Positions 24,259-32,349 of a stretch of 64,000 bases of DNA are shown piece by piece. The notes beneath the pieces are model-generated. The model was given only the letters and a program-made list of their open reading frames with translations. It was not told the DNA's origin and did no database searches. The position numbers and the translations under genes are program-made. The stretch spans positions 1 through 64,000 of the forward strand of contig NZ_JAGGNV010000048.1 of NCBI RefSeq assembly GCF_018614955.1. The letters run 5' to 3'. This DNA comes from Variovorax paradoxus. Lineage in GTDB: Bacteria > Pseudomonadota > Gammaproteobacteria > Burkholderiales > Burkholderiaceae_C. Position 1 is the stretch's first letter, and each line of letters starts with the position of its first letter.

Positions 24259-25698
24259 ATGAAACACCCCTCGCCACGCCGCGCTGCGTCTGGTGCGGTG
24301 CTGGCCTCGGTGCTGTTCGCGCTGCCGATCCTGCCTGCACTTGCGCAGCAAACCCCGCCGGCCGCCTCCGCTCACGCCCAAGCCCGACAGTTCACCCTCG
24401 CCAACGGGATGACCCTGATCGTCAAGCCCGACCGGCGTGCGCCGACCGCGGTGCAGATGCTCTGGGTGCGTGTCGGCTCGATCGACGAGGTCGACGGCAC
24501 CTCGGGCGTGGCGCACGTGCTCGAACACATGATGTTCAAGGGCACCAAGGAACTGAAGGCCGGCGAATTCTCGCGCCGCGTCGCCGCGCTCGGTGGGCGC
24601 GAGAACGCTTTCACCACGCGGGACTACACCGGCTATTACCAGCAGATCCCGGCCGACAAGCTGGAGCAGGTGATGAAGCTGGAGTCCGACCGCTTCGCGA
24701 ACAACCAGTGGCCCGACGACGAGTTCAAGCGCGAGATCGAGGTCGTCAAGGAAGAGCGCCGCTTGCGCACCGACGACCAGCCGCGCGCCCTGCTCGGCGA
24801 GCAGCAGAACGCCGCCGTCTTCGTTGCCTCGCCCTACCACCGGCCCATCGTCGGCTGGATGAGCGATCTCGATGCCATGACACCGGCCGACGCGCGTGCC
24901 TTCTTCCAGCGCTGGTACGTGCCGGCCAACGCGGCCGTGGTGGTGGCGGGCGATGTCGACGTCGAGAAGGTGCGCGCCATGGCCGAGAAGTACTACGGCC
25001 GCATCCCGGCCCGCTCGGTGCCCGAGCGCAAGCCGCGCATCGAGCCCGCCCAGCGCGGGATCCGCCGCATCGAGTTCAAGGCGCCGGCCGAGCAAGCCTA
25101 CGTCTCGCTTGCCTTCCGCGTGCCGCAGATACCGGCCACCGACCAGTTCGACGGCGCGAGCGATTCCTATGCGCTGGTGGTGCTGTCCGCGGTGCTCGAC
25201 GGCTACCCCGGTGCGCGGCTCGACCGCGCCCTGACGCAGGGCCCGGATCGCGTGGCCGATTCGGCCGGCGCGTACGCGGGCTTCGTCGGCCGCGGCCCGC
25301 AGCTCTTCGTGCTCGACGGCGTACCCGCCGCGGGCAAGAGCGCGGAAGCGGTCGAGGCCGCGCTGCGCGCGCAGGTGGCGCTGATCGCGCGCGAAGGCAT
25401 CGGCACGGCCGAACTGGCGCGTGTCAAGACCCAATGGGTGGCCAGCGAGACCTACAAGCTCGATTCGGTGATGGCGCAGGCGCGCGAGCTCGGAAGCAAC
25501 TGGATCCAGGGCCTGCCGCTCGATGCCAGCGCGCGCATCATCGCGCGGCTGCAGGCGGTCACCGCCGAGCAGGTGCAGGCGGTGGCCGCCAAGTACTTCG
25601 GCGACGACCAGCTGACCGCCGCCGCCTTGCGGCCGCTGCCGACCGAGACGAATCGCCGCCCGCGCGGCTTTGCAGCGCCGGCCGGCGACCTGCGCTGA
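24259..25698 (+). CDS. M16-family zinc metallopeptidase (active subunit)
   Basis: This 479-residue secreted or periplasmic peptidase has a signal peptide ending ALA-Q near residue 30. The inverse zinc motif HVLEH is at residues 86-90, and the distal zinc ligand Glu165/Glu166 lies in VVKEERRLRTDD. It resembles the beta subunit of mitochondrial processing peptidase and PqqL-type enzymes. Its paralogue 13 bases downstream lacks the zinc motif, so the two probably form an active/inactive heterodimer, as in other M16B pairs. The substrate is unknown. Confidence 0.88.
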   Translation: MKHPSPRRAASGAVLASVLFALPILPALAQQTPPAASAHAQARQFTLANGMTLIVKPDRRAPTAVQMLWVRVGSIDEVDGTSGVAHVLEHMMFKGTKELKAGEFSRRVAALGGRENAFTTRDYTGYYQQIPADKLEQVMKLESDRFANNQWPDDEFKREIEVVKEERRLRTDDQPRALLGEQQNAAVFVASPYHRPIVGWMSDLDAMTPADARAFFQRWYVPANAAVVVAGDVDVEKVRAMAEKYYGRIPARSVPERKPRIEPAQRGIRRIEFKAPAEQAYVSLAFRVPQIPATDQFDGASDSYALVVLSAVLDGYPGARLDRALTQGPDRVADSAGAYAGFVGRGPQLFVLDGVPAAGKSAEAVEAALRAQVALIAREGIGTAELARVKTQWVASETYKLDSVMAQARELGSNWIQGLPLDASARIIARLQAVTAEQVQAVAAKYFGDDQLTAAALRPLPTETNRRPRGFAAPAGDLR

Positions 25699-25711
25699 AA
25701 GGCCTCGCTTC

Positions 25712-27148
25712 ATGCTGACTCTCAAGAAACAGACCCTGGTGCGTGCCGTGCTGGCGGGCACAGCGGTTCTCTTCGGCGCCGTCGCCCATGCCGCCATTCC
25801 GATCGAGCACTGGATGCTCCCGAACGGCGCGAAGATCTACCTCGCGGCCACCAACGCCTTGCCGATCGTCGACGTTCAGATCGATTTCGACGCCGGCAGC
25901 CGGCGCGATCCGCCGGCGCAGGCCGGCCTGGCCGGCGTCACGGCCGGCATGGTCGAGAAGGGTATTCGCGCGAGCGGGCGTCCCGCTGCCGGGCCGCCCC
26001 AAAGCGGGACAGTCCCCTCGGGGAGTAGCGAGGACACGTCAGTGCCGAGCGTGGGGGCCTATGACGCGGCGATGGACGAAAACGCGCTCGGCGAAGCCTG
26101 GGCCGATCTGGGCGCGAACTTCGATGCCAGCGCGGGCTCCGACCGCATGAGCTTCTCGCTGCGCACGCTGTCCGAGCCTGGCCTGCTCGACAAGGCGGTG
26201 CGACTGGCTTCGCGCGAAATCGGCGAACCGGCCTTTCCCGAAAACGTGTGGAAGCGCGAGCGCGAACAGCTCAACGCGTCGATCCGCGAAGCCAACACCA
26301 AGCCCGCGACCATCGCCGGCCGCGCCTTCTCGCAGGCGGTCTACGGCGCGCATCCCTATGGCCAGGACACGACCGAGGCCACGCTCGCGCGGATCGACGT
26401 CGCCACCATGCGCCAGCGCTACGAGCAGTTCATCCTGCCCTGCCGCGCCAAGCTCAGCATCGTCGGCGCGGTCACGCGCGCGCAGGCGGAGGCTATTGCG
26501 ACCACGCTGTTGTCGCGCCTGCCCGCGGCAACGCAGCCCGGCGACTGCGCCGCATTGCCGCCTGTTCCGCAGATCGCTCCGCTCGCCGCGGCGAAGGAAG
26601 AACGCCTGCCCTTCGATTCGGCACAGGCGCACGTGTGGATCGGCCAGCCCGGCTACGCGCGCAGCGATCCGGACCATTTCGCGCTCACGCTCGGCAATTA
26701 CGTGCTCGGCGGCGGCGGCTTCGTTTCGCGCCTGACTGAAGAAGTGCGCGAGAAGCGCGGCCTGGCCTACAGCGTCTACAGCGGCTTTTCGCCAGGGCTG
26801 CACGCGGGCGCCTTCCGCATCGGTTTCCAGACCCGGCCCGATCAGACCGCGGACGCGGTGAAGGTCGCGCGCGAGGTGGTGGCCAAATTCGTCGCCGAGG
26901 GACCGACCGCAGCCGAACTCAAGGCCGCCAAGGCCAATCTGATCGGCGGCTTCCCGTTGCTGCTCGACAGCAACCGCAAGTTGCTCGGCAACGTGTCCAA
27001 CATCGCATGGAACGATCTGCCGCTCGACTACCTCGACACCTGGACCGCACGCATGAACGCGGTCACCGCGGCCGACGTCAAGGCCGCATTCGCCCGCAAG
27101 CTGCAGCCCGAGCGGATGGTGACGGTGGTGGTGGGCGGCAAGCCTTGA
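25712..27148 (+). CDS. M16-family peptidase-like protein (non-catalytic subunit) with repeat insertion
   Basis: This 478-residue paralogue of the preceding gene has a signal peptide (VAHA-A near residue 27). The zinc motif position reads AGLAGVTAGMVEKG, with no HxxEH, so it is predicted inactive and to act as the partner subunit. The C-terminal half keeps LTEEVREKRGLAYSVYSGF, the R/Y motif that binds substrate in M16B pairs. Residues about 90-117 are a Gly/Pro/Ser-rich stretch encoded by a dispersed repeat inserted in frame at 25979-26062, in the loop after the helix that would carry the zinc site. The frame is intact. Start 25712 gives MLTLKKQT. Confidence 0.86.
   Translation: MLTLKKQTLVRAVLAGTAVLFGAVAHAAIPIEHWMLPNGAKIYLAATNALPIVDVQIDFDAGSRRDPPAQAGLAGVTAGMVEKGIRASGRPAAGPPQSGTVPSGSSEDTSVPSVGAYDAAMDENALGEAWADLGANFDASAGSDRMSFSLRTLSEPGLLDKAVRLASREIGEPAFPENVWKREREQLNASIREANTKPATIAGRAFSQAVYGAHPYGQDTTEATLARIDVATMRQRYEQFILPCRAKLSIVGAVTRAQAEAIATTLLSRLPAATQPGDCAALPPVPQIAPLAAAKEERLPFDSAQAHVWIGQPGYARSDPDHFALTLGNYVLGGGGFVSRLTEEVREKRGLAYSVYSGFSPGLHAGAFRIGFQTRPDQTADAVKVAREVVAKFVAEGPTAAELKAAKANLIGGFPLLLDSNRKLLGNVSNIAWNDLPLDYLDTWTARMNAVTAADVKAAFARKLQPERMVTVVVGGKP
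25979..26062 (-). repeat. Two-hairpin dispersed repeat, copy C, inside the M16 gene
   Basis: Read on the minus strand this is GCCCCCACGCTCGGCACT, a stretch ending CCTCGCTACTCCCCGAGGGGA, then TTTGGGGCGGCCCGGC. It aligns along its length with copy A at 4755-4830. The 84 bases equal 28 codons, which keeps the host gene in frame. The hairpins are less regular than in copies A and B. Confidence 0.75.
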
Positions 27149-27188
27149 AGGCGTAGAGCTCATGCGCGGCAGCCGTTAAGCTCGGCGC

Positions 27189-27830
27189 GTGAAAGCGACA
27201 CCCCGAACCACTCCCGCAGCCTCGCCCAAGCTCGCGAAGGCGCCCCATGTCATCCGCATCATCGGCGGCCAATGGCGGCGCACGCGCCTTGCGGTGGCCG
27301 ACAAGCCCGGTCTGCGTCCCACGCCCGATCGCGTGCGCGAGACGCTGTTCAACTGGCTTGCGAGCCTGGCGGGCGCCGGCGGCGGCGAGTTGCCGGGCTG
27401 GCATTGCATCGACGCCTTCGCCGGCACCGGCGCACTGGGCCTCGAAGCCGCATCGCGCGGCGCCGCTTCGGTGCTGCTGTGCGAGCAGGACGCGGCGCTG
27501 GTTGCGCAACTGCAGACTCTGAAGGGCAAGCTGGCAGCCGAAGCGGTGCGCATCGAGCGCGCCAACGGCGTCACCCTGCTCGAACGTACGCCGGCCGGCA
27601 GCATGCATGCGGTCTTCCTCGATCCGCCTTTCGAGAACGCCGCGCTCTACGAGCCCGCGCTGCGCGCCGCGGCACGCGCGCTGCGGCCCGATGGCGTCGT
27701 CTACCTCGAAGCCGCTCGCCGCTGGAGCGACGAGGAACTGGCCGCGCTGGGGCTCGCGGCCTATCGCTATCTCAAGGCCGGCGCGGTGCATGCGCATCTC
27801 CTGATACTTGCGACTGACAGCACTGCATAA
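27189..27830 (+). CDS. rsmD: 16S rRNA (guanine(966)-N2)-methyltransferase RsmD
   Basis: This 213-residue SAM-dependent methyltransferase modifies G966 of 16S rRNA. It has IRIIGGQWRRTRL and RPTPDRVRETLFNWL near the N-terminus, SAM motif I in DAFAGTGALGLEAASRGA, and the catalytic LDPPFENAAL (the DPPY-type motif). GTG at 27189 is the likely start. The N-terminal 20 residues (TPRTTPAASPK) are a variable extension. It lies between the M16 pair and coaD, the usual order. Confidence 0.92.
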   Translation: MKATPRTTPAASPKLAKAPHVIRIIGGQWRRTRLAVADKPGLRPTPDRVRETLFNWLASLAGAGGGELPGWHCIDAFAGTGALGLEAASRGAASVLLCEQDAALVAQLQTLKGKLAAEAVRIERANGVTLLERTPAGSMHAVFLDPPFENAALYEPALRAAARALRPDGVVYLEAARRWSDEELAALGLAAYRYLKAGAVHAHLLILATDSTA

Positions 27831-27874
27831 TCCGCCGGATCAGGCCGCATCAACTGCACGAGGAGGAAGCCACC

Positions 27875-28378
27875 ATGTCCAGCAACGTGATCGCGGTATA
27901 CCCCGGCACCTTCGACCCCATGACGCTCGGTCATGAAGACGTGGTGCGCCGAGCGACCCAGCTGTTTTCGAAGGTCATCGTCGCGGTGGCGGCCGGCCAT
28001 CACAAGAAGGCCTTGTTCACCCTGCAGGAGCGCATGGACATGGCGCGCACGGCGGTTCAGCCGTACAGCGACCAGGTCACCGTCGAAAGCTTCTCTGGAC
28101 TCCTGCGCGATTTCGTCGTCGCGCGCGGCGGCAAGGCCATGGTGCGCGGTCTGCGCGCGGTGACCGACTTCGACTACGAGTTCCAGCTCGCCGGCATGAA
28201 CCGTTCGCTGATGCCGGATGTGGAAACAGTGTTCCTGACGCCGAGCGACAAGTACCAGTTCATCTCGAGCACCTTCGTGCGCGAGATCGCGATGCTCGGC
28301 GGCGAGGTCGACAAGTTTGTCTCGCCCAATGTCCAGGACAGCCTGATGGCCAAGGTGCGGAGTCTCGGCCGCGAATGA
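27875..28378 (+). CDS. coaD: Phosphopantetheine adenylyltransferase
   Basis: This 167-residue nucleotidyltransferase makes dephospho-CoA from 4'-phosphopantetheine and ATP. It contains the family motif GTFDPMTLGH (residues 11-20), the ISSTFVRE segment that binds ATP, and GLRAVTDFDYEFQ for the substrate. A strong GAGGAGG precedes the ATG. Its stop overlaps the pxpB start by 4 bases, which ties CoA synthesis to the oxoprolinase operon by layout only. Confidence 0.96.
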   Translation: MSSNVIAVYPGTFDPMTLGHEDVVRRATQLFSKVIVAVAAGHHKKALFTLQERMDMARTAVQPYSDQVTVESFSGLLRDFVVARGGKAMVRGLRAVTDFDYEFQLAGMNRSLMPDVETVFLTPSDKYQFISSTFVREIAMLGGEVDKFVSPNVQDSLMAKVRSLGRE

Positions 28379-29028
28379 CGCCGCCTCGTCTCCATGCGCT
28401 GGGTGATGCCGCACTGCTGTGCGAACTCCCCGCACCGGCGACGCTGGCACAGCAGCAACAGATCTGGGCATTGGCGACCGAAGCGCTGCAGTGGCGCGGC
28501 GTCCACGAAGTCCTGCCCGGCATGAACAACCTGAGCCTGCTGTTCGACCCGGAGCAGATCGATGCCGCCGAACTCGAGATGCAGGTGCTTTCCGCGTGGC
28601 CGCAACTGGCTGCGACCTCGATCCGGGGGCGCGAGATCGAGATTCCGGTCGCCTATGGCGGCGAGGCCGGCCCCGACCTCGCCGACGTGGCTGCGCACAC
28701 CGGTCTGACGCCGGCCGAGGTCGTGCGGCGCCACAGTGCCGGCGAGTACGTGGTCTACCTGCTCGGCTTCCTGCCCGGCTTCGCGTTCCTGGGCGGGCTC
28801 GCGCCCGAACTCGCGACACCGCGGCGCGCCGAACCGCGTGTGGCGGTGCCGGCCCGTTCGGTCGGCATCGGCGGCGAGCAGACAGGCATCTATCCGCTGG
28901 TATCGCCGGGCGGCTGGCAACTGATCGGCCGAACCTCGCTCGAGCTCTTCGATCCGCGTGCGGACGAGCCGACCCTGCTGCGCCCCGGCGACCGCGTGCG
29001 CTTCTTCGTGGAAAGCGTCGAGGTTTGA
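28375..29028 (+). CDS. pxpB: 5-oxoprolinase subunit PxpB
   Basis: This 217-residue KipI-type subunit acts with PxpA and PxpC in ATP-dependent hydrolysis of 5-oxoproline (pyroglutamate) to glutamate. The family signature is GFLPGFAFLGGL followed by RVAVPARSVGIGGEQTGIYPL and SPGGWQLIGRT. Start 28375 overlaps the coaD stop. The stop overlaps the pxpC ATG by one base (TGATG), so the subunits are made in step. Confidence 0.93.
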   Translation: MTPPRLHALGDAALLCELPAPATLAQQQQIWALATEALQWRGVHEVLPGMNNLSLLFDPEQIDAAELEMQVLSAWPQLAATSIRGREIEIPVAYGGEAGPDLADVAAHTGLTPAEVVRRHSAGEYVVYLLGFLPGFAFLGGLAPELATPRRAEPRVAVPARSVGIGGEQTGIYPLVSPGGWQLIGRTSLELFDPRADEPTLLRPGDRVRFFVESVEV

Positions 29029-30059
29029 TGTCGGCGAGCGGCGGCATCGCGATCCTGCGCCCCGGCATGCTGGCCTCGGTGCAGGACCTGGGCCGCTATG
29101 GCCATCGCCAACAGGGCATCTGCCCGGGTGGCGCGCTCGATGCGCTGGCCCTCACGCTGGCCAACCGGATGGTCGGCAACGCCGACGGCGCGGCCGGCCT
29201 GGAGCTCACGATGGGCGGCTGCGAGATCCGGTTCGAATCGCCCACCCGCATTGCCCTGGCCGGCGACGACTTCGGCGCCCGGCTCGACCGCGCGCCGCTT
29301 TGGCCCTGCTGGAGCGTCCCGGTGGCAGCCGGCCAGGTGCTCAAGCTCGGAAGTGCCAACCAGTGGAGTTCCAAGGAAGGGCTGCGCAGCTGGCTGGCGA
29401 TTGCAGGCGGCATCGACGTGCCGCTGGTCATCGGCTCGCGCAGTACCGATCTGAAGGCCGGCTTCGGCGGTCATCTGGGCCGCGCGCTGAAGAAGGGCGA
29501 CCAGCTGCCCCTGGGTATGCCAGCGCTGGATGCGGCGCAGATGGCGCGGCGCGCCTTCGGCTTGCGCGCGCCCGATTGGGAGCGCGAGGACGACGGCGCG
29601 CTGCTGTTGCGCGTCATGCCCGGCCCCGAATTCGAGCAGTTCACCGTGGCCTCGCGCGAGCTGCTGTGGCGCGAGCCCTGGCGCACCACGTCGCAGAGCA
29701 ACCGCATGGGCAACCGGCTCGAGGGACCCGAGCTCAAGCGCAAGCGCAGCGCCGACATGCTGTCCTCGGCGGTGATCCCCGGCACGATCCAGGTGCCGCC
29801 CTCGGGGCAGCCGATCATCCTGATGGGCGATGCGCAGACCACGGGCGGCTATCCGCGCATCGGCGTCGTCATCCGGGCCGACCTCTGGAAGCTCGCGCGG
29901 GCGCCGCTCAACGGCCGGCTGCGGCTTGCGCAGGTCGATGCGGCAGAGGCGCTGGAAGCCTGGACGGAGCAGCAACGCTACCTGGCGCAGGTGGCGCAAG
30001 CCCTCGCGTCTGCAGGCTGGCGCACGACAGCGCAAAATTCCCCCGAAGAAAGCCTATGA
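29028..30059 (+). CDS. pxpC: 5-oxoprolinase subunit PxpC
   Basis: This 343-residue KipA/AHS2-type subunit contains SVQDLGRYGHRQQGICPGGALD near the N-terminus, SWLAIAGGIDVP, and PSGQPIILMGDAQTTGGYPRIG near the C-terminus, which are conserved in the biotin-independent carboxyltransferase-like family. It forms the 5-oxoprolinase complex with PxpA and PxpB. The gene is followed by a two-hairpin repeat and then pxpA, so the usual subunit set is complete. Confidence 0.92.
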   Translation: MSASGGIAILRPGMLASVQDLGRYGHRQQGICPGGALDALALTLANRMVGNADGAAGLELTMGGCEIRFESPTRIALAGDDFGARLDRAPLWPCWSVPVAAGQVLKLGSANQWSSKEGLRSWLAIAGGIDVPLVIGSRSTDLKAGFGGHLGRALKKGDQLPLGMPALDAAQMARRAFGLRAPDWEREDDGALLLRVMPGPEFEQFTVASRELLWREPWRTTSQSNRMGNRLEGPELKRKRSADMLSSAVIPGTIQVPPSGQPIILMGDAQTTGGYPRIGVVIRADLWKLARAPLNGRLRLAQVDAAEALEAWTEQQRYLAQVAQALASAGWRTTAQNSPEESL

Positions 30060-30060
30060 A

Positions 30061-30137
30061 CCCCCACGCTCATCACTTCGTGTATTCGCTGCCCCCTGAG
30101 GGGGCGCATGCCGCCCTTGAGGCGGCTCTGCGGGAGG
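30061..30137 (+). repeat. Two-hairpin dispersed repeat, copy B, between pxpC and pxpA
   Basis: The element starts CCCCCACGCTCATCACTTCG, passes TGTATTCGCTG, and forms GCCCCC-TGA-GGGGGC and GCCGCC-CTTGA-GGCGGC hairpins. It ends at CGGGAGG, which can act as the Shine-Dalgarno of pxpA. A 28-codon ORF (30056-30142) runs through it. Its ATG overlaps the pxpC stop as ATGA, and its stop overlaps an alternative pxpA ATG at 30139 in the same way. Confidence 0.75.
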
Positions 30138-30144
30138 CATGACC

Positions 30145-30885
30145 ATGCAGATTGACCTCAACGCCGACCTCGGCGAAGGCTGCGGCAACGACGAAGCGCT
30201 GCTTCGCCTCGTGAGCTCGGCCAACATCGCTTGCGGCTGGCATGCGGGCGATGCCAAGACCATGCGCCAGTGCGTGCGCTGGGCCATCGCCAACGGCGTG
30301 GCGATCGGCGCGCATCCCAGCTTCCCCGACCGCGAGAATTTCGGCCGCAGCGAAATGAAGTTGCCGCCCGAAGAGATCGTTGCCGGCGTGCTCTATCAGG
30401 TCGGCGCGCTGGCGGCGATCGTCAAGGCCGAAGGCGGCACGCTGGCGCACGTCAAGCCGCATGGCGCGCTCTACAACCAGGCGGTGAAGGACCCGGTGTT
30501 GGCCGAGGCGATCTGCGAGGCGGTGCGGCGCTTCGACCCCAGCCTGCGCTTCTTCGGACTCGCGGGCAGCGGCATGATCAGCGCCGCCGCACGCGCCGGC
30601 CTCAAGCCGGTGGAGGAAGTGTTCGCCGATCGCGGCTACATGCCCGATGGCAGCCTGGTGCCGCGCAGCCGGCCTGGCGCCTTGATCGAGGACGAAGAGC
30701 AGTCGCTGGCGCAGACGCTCTCACTGGTGCGCGACCACAAGGTGACCGCCATCGACGGCACGGTGGTCGATGTCAATGCGCAGACGGTGTGCCTGCACGG
30801 CGACGGCGCGCATGCGCTGGAGTTCGCGAAGCGCATCCGCGAGCGCCTCGCGACCGAGGGCATTGCGGTCGCCGCCACGGCCTGA
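30145..30885 (+). CDS. pxpA: 5-oxoprolinase subunit PxpA (LamB/YcsF family)
   Basis: This 246-residue subunit has the LamB/YcsF signature IDLNADLGEGCGNDEAL, then ANIACGWHAGD, GAHPSFPDRENFGR and HVKPHGALYNQ, all in the family order. It opens the 5-oxoproline ring with PxpB and PxpC. CGGGAGG lies 7 bases before the ATG at 30145. An ATG at 30139 would add two residues and overlap the stop of the small ORF in the repeat. Confidence 0.93.
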   Translation: MQIDLNADLGEGCGNDEALLRLVSSANIACGWHAGDAKTMRQCVRWAIANGVAIGAHPSFPDRENFGRSEMKLPPEEIVAGVLYQVGALAAIVKAEGGTLAHVKPHGALYNQAVKDPVLAEAICEAVRRFDPSLRFFGLAGSGMISAAARAGLKPVEEVFADRGYMPDGSLVPRSRPGALIEDEEQSLAQTLSLVRDHKVTAIDGTVVDVNAQTVCLHGDGAHALEFAKRIRERLATEGIAVAATA

Positions 30886-30900
30886 GCGTCGTCACGCGCC

Positions 30901-31548
30901 GTGAACGTACTGCTGACCGGCTTCGAGCCCTTCGACAAGGAAGCGCTCAATCCTTCATGGGAAGCGGTGCGCGCGCTCGACGGCTGGCGCTGCGACGGCG
31001 CCGCGGTGCATGCGCGCCGCATCTCCTGCGTGTTCGGCGCGGCGCTCGCCGAGCTCGATCGCGCCATCGACGAACTGCAGCCGCAGCTGGTGCTCGGCAT
31101 CGGCCAGGCCGGCGGCCGCAGCGAGATCACGCCCGAGCGCATCGCGATCAACGTCGACGACGGGCGCATCTGCGACAACGCGGGCTGCCAGCCGATCGAT
31201 GTTCCGGTGGTGGCGGGCGCGCCGGCCGCCTATTTCTCGAGCCTGCCGATCAAGGCGATCGTGCGCGATCTGCGCGCCGCAGGCATCCCGGCCGCGGTTT
31301 CGAACACGGCCGGCACCTTCGTCTGCAACCACCTGTTCTTCGGCCTCATGCACCGCATCGCGACACGGCCGGTGCCGGGCATGCGCGGCGGCTTCATCCA
31401 CATTCCCTATCTGCCGGAACAGGCGACGCGTTTTCCGGGCCTGCCGAGCATGGCGCTCGACACCGTGATCGCGGCGCTGCGCATCGCGGTCGCCACATCG
31501 CTCGCGGTGCGCGAGGACGTGCGCGAAACGGGCGGGCAGCTGAACTAG
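30901..31548 (+). CDS. pcp: Pyroglutamyl-peptidase I
   Basis: This 215-residue C15 cysteine peptidase removes N-terminal pyroglutamate from peptides. The catalytic triad is visible as Glu79 (TPERIAIN), Cys142 (SNTAGTFVCNH) and His167 (GGFIHIPYLP). The start is GTG at 30901, 15 bases after pxpA. With PxpABC directly upstream it gives a full route: Pcp frees 5-oxoproline and PxpABC turns it into glutamate. Both steps being in one operon strongly supports the assignment. Confidence 0.93.
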   Translation: MNVLLTGFEPFDKEALNPSWEAVRALDGWRCDGAAVHARRISCVFGAALAELDRAIDELQPQLVLGIGQAGGRSEITPERIAINVDDGRICDNAGCQPIDVPVVAGAPAAYFSSLPIKAIVRDLRAAGIPAAVSNTAGTFVCNHLFFGLMHRIATRPVPGMRGGFIHIPYLPEQATRFPGLPSMALDTVIAALRIAVATSLAVREDVRETGGQLN

Positions 31549-31554
31549 GACCCG

Positions 31555-32268
31555 TTAACAGGCCCCAAGCAGCAAGCGTTCGAGCCACGGAATCAGCGCG
31601 GCGTTGACGAAGGCGGGCTTCTCCATGGTCAGCATATGGCCGCAGTCCGCCACCCACACGAGCTCGGCATGCGGCACGATCTGCGCGATCTCTTGCGAGC
31701 ATTCTGGCGGCGTCAGTCGATCGCCGTCGCCGCAGACCACGAGCACCGGGCAGCGCAGCGAAGCCAGATTCGGGCGCGCATCGGGGCGCTCCATCAGCGC
31801 GCGGTTCTGGCGGATCAATTGCTGCGCGCCGGCGTCGAGCACGAGGTCGACATAGCGCCGCACCAGCGCCTTGTCGCCGGCCTGCGCCGGGTGAAAGGCG
31901 AAGCCCGCGTTGAACTCGATCACGTCGCGCGCCTCGCCCTGCTCGAAGAGCTCGATCGCCGATTCGCGCAGCTTGTACATGTCGGGCGTTTCCGGCCGCG
32001 CATTGGTGCCGAGCAGCGCGAGCCCCGCGATGCGTTCCGGCGCCTGGCGCGCGGCCTCCATCGCGATCATTCCGCCCATCGAGGCGCCGCAGAGGATCAG
32101 CGGGCCGGCATGCTCGCGCAGCACGGCCTCGGCCATGGTTTCGATGCGCTCGTGGCGCATGTGGGCATCGCTCACATGCACGTCGAGCGTGGCGGGCAGG
32201 GCGGGCAGCTGCGCCTCCCAGAGGCGCTCGTCGCAGGCGAGGCCGGGCAACAGGACAAGACGGGACAT
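31555..32268 (-). CDS. Alpha/beta-hydrolase family protein
   Basis: This 237-residue alpha/beta-hydrolase has the nucleophile elbow GASMGG (Ser63), then the acid in VVCGDGDRLTPPE and the histidine in VADCGHMLTMEKP. The N-terminal LVLLPGLACDERLWEAQL is the oxyanion-loop region. A small cap lies between. The substrate is unknown; esterases and hydrolases of the carboxylesterase type look alike. It converges with pcp at a 6-base gap and diverges from the histidine phosphatase gene, 81 bases away. Confidence 0.8.
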   Translation of the reverse strand: MSRLVLLPGLACDERLWEAQLPALPATLDVHVSDAHMRHERIETMAEAVLREHAGPLILCGASMGGMIAMEAARQAPERIAGLALLGTNARPETPDMYKLRESAIELFEQGEARDVIEFNAGFAFHPAQAGDKALVRRYVDLVLDAGAQQLIRQNRALMERPDARPNLASLRCPVLVVCGDGDRLTPPECSQEIAQIVPHAELVWVADCGHMLTMEKPAFVNAALIPWLERLLLGAC

Positions 32269-32349
32269 CGGCGGATTCTCCGCGATACGAGGCAATGAGG
32301 CGGCTGCCGAATTGCTGACATCTGCTGCGAGGAGAATAGAGCCCAGACC

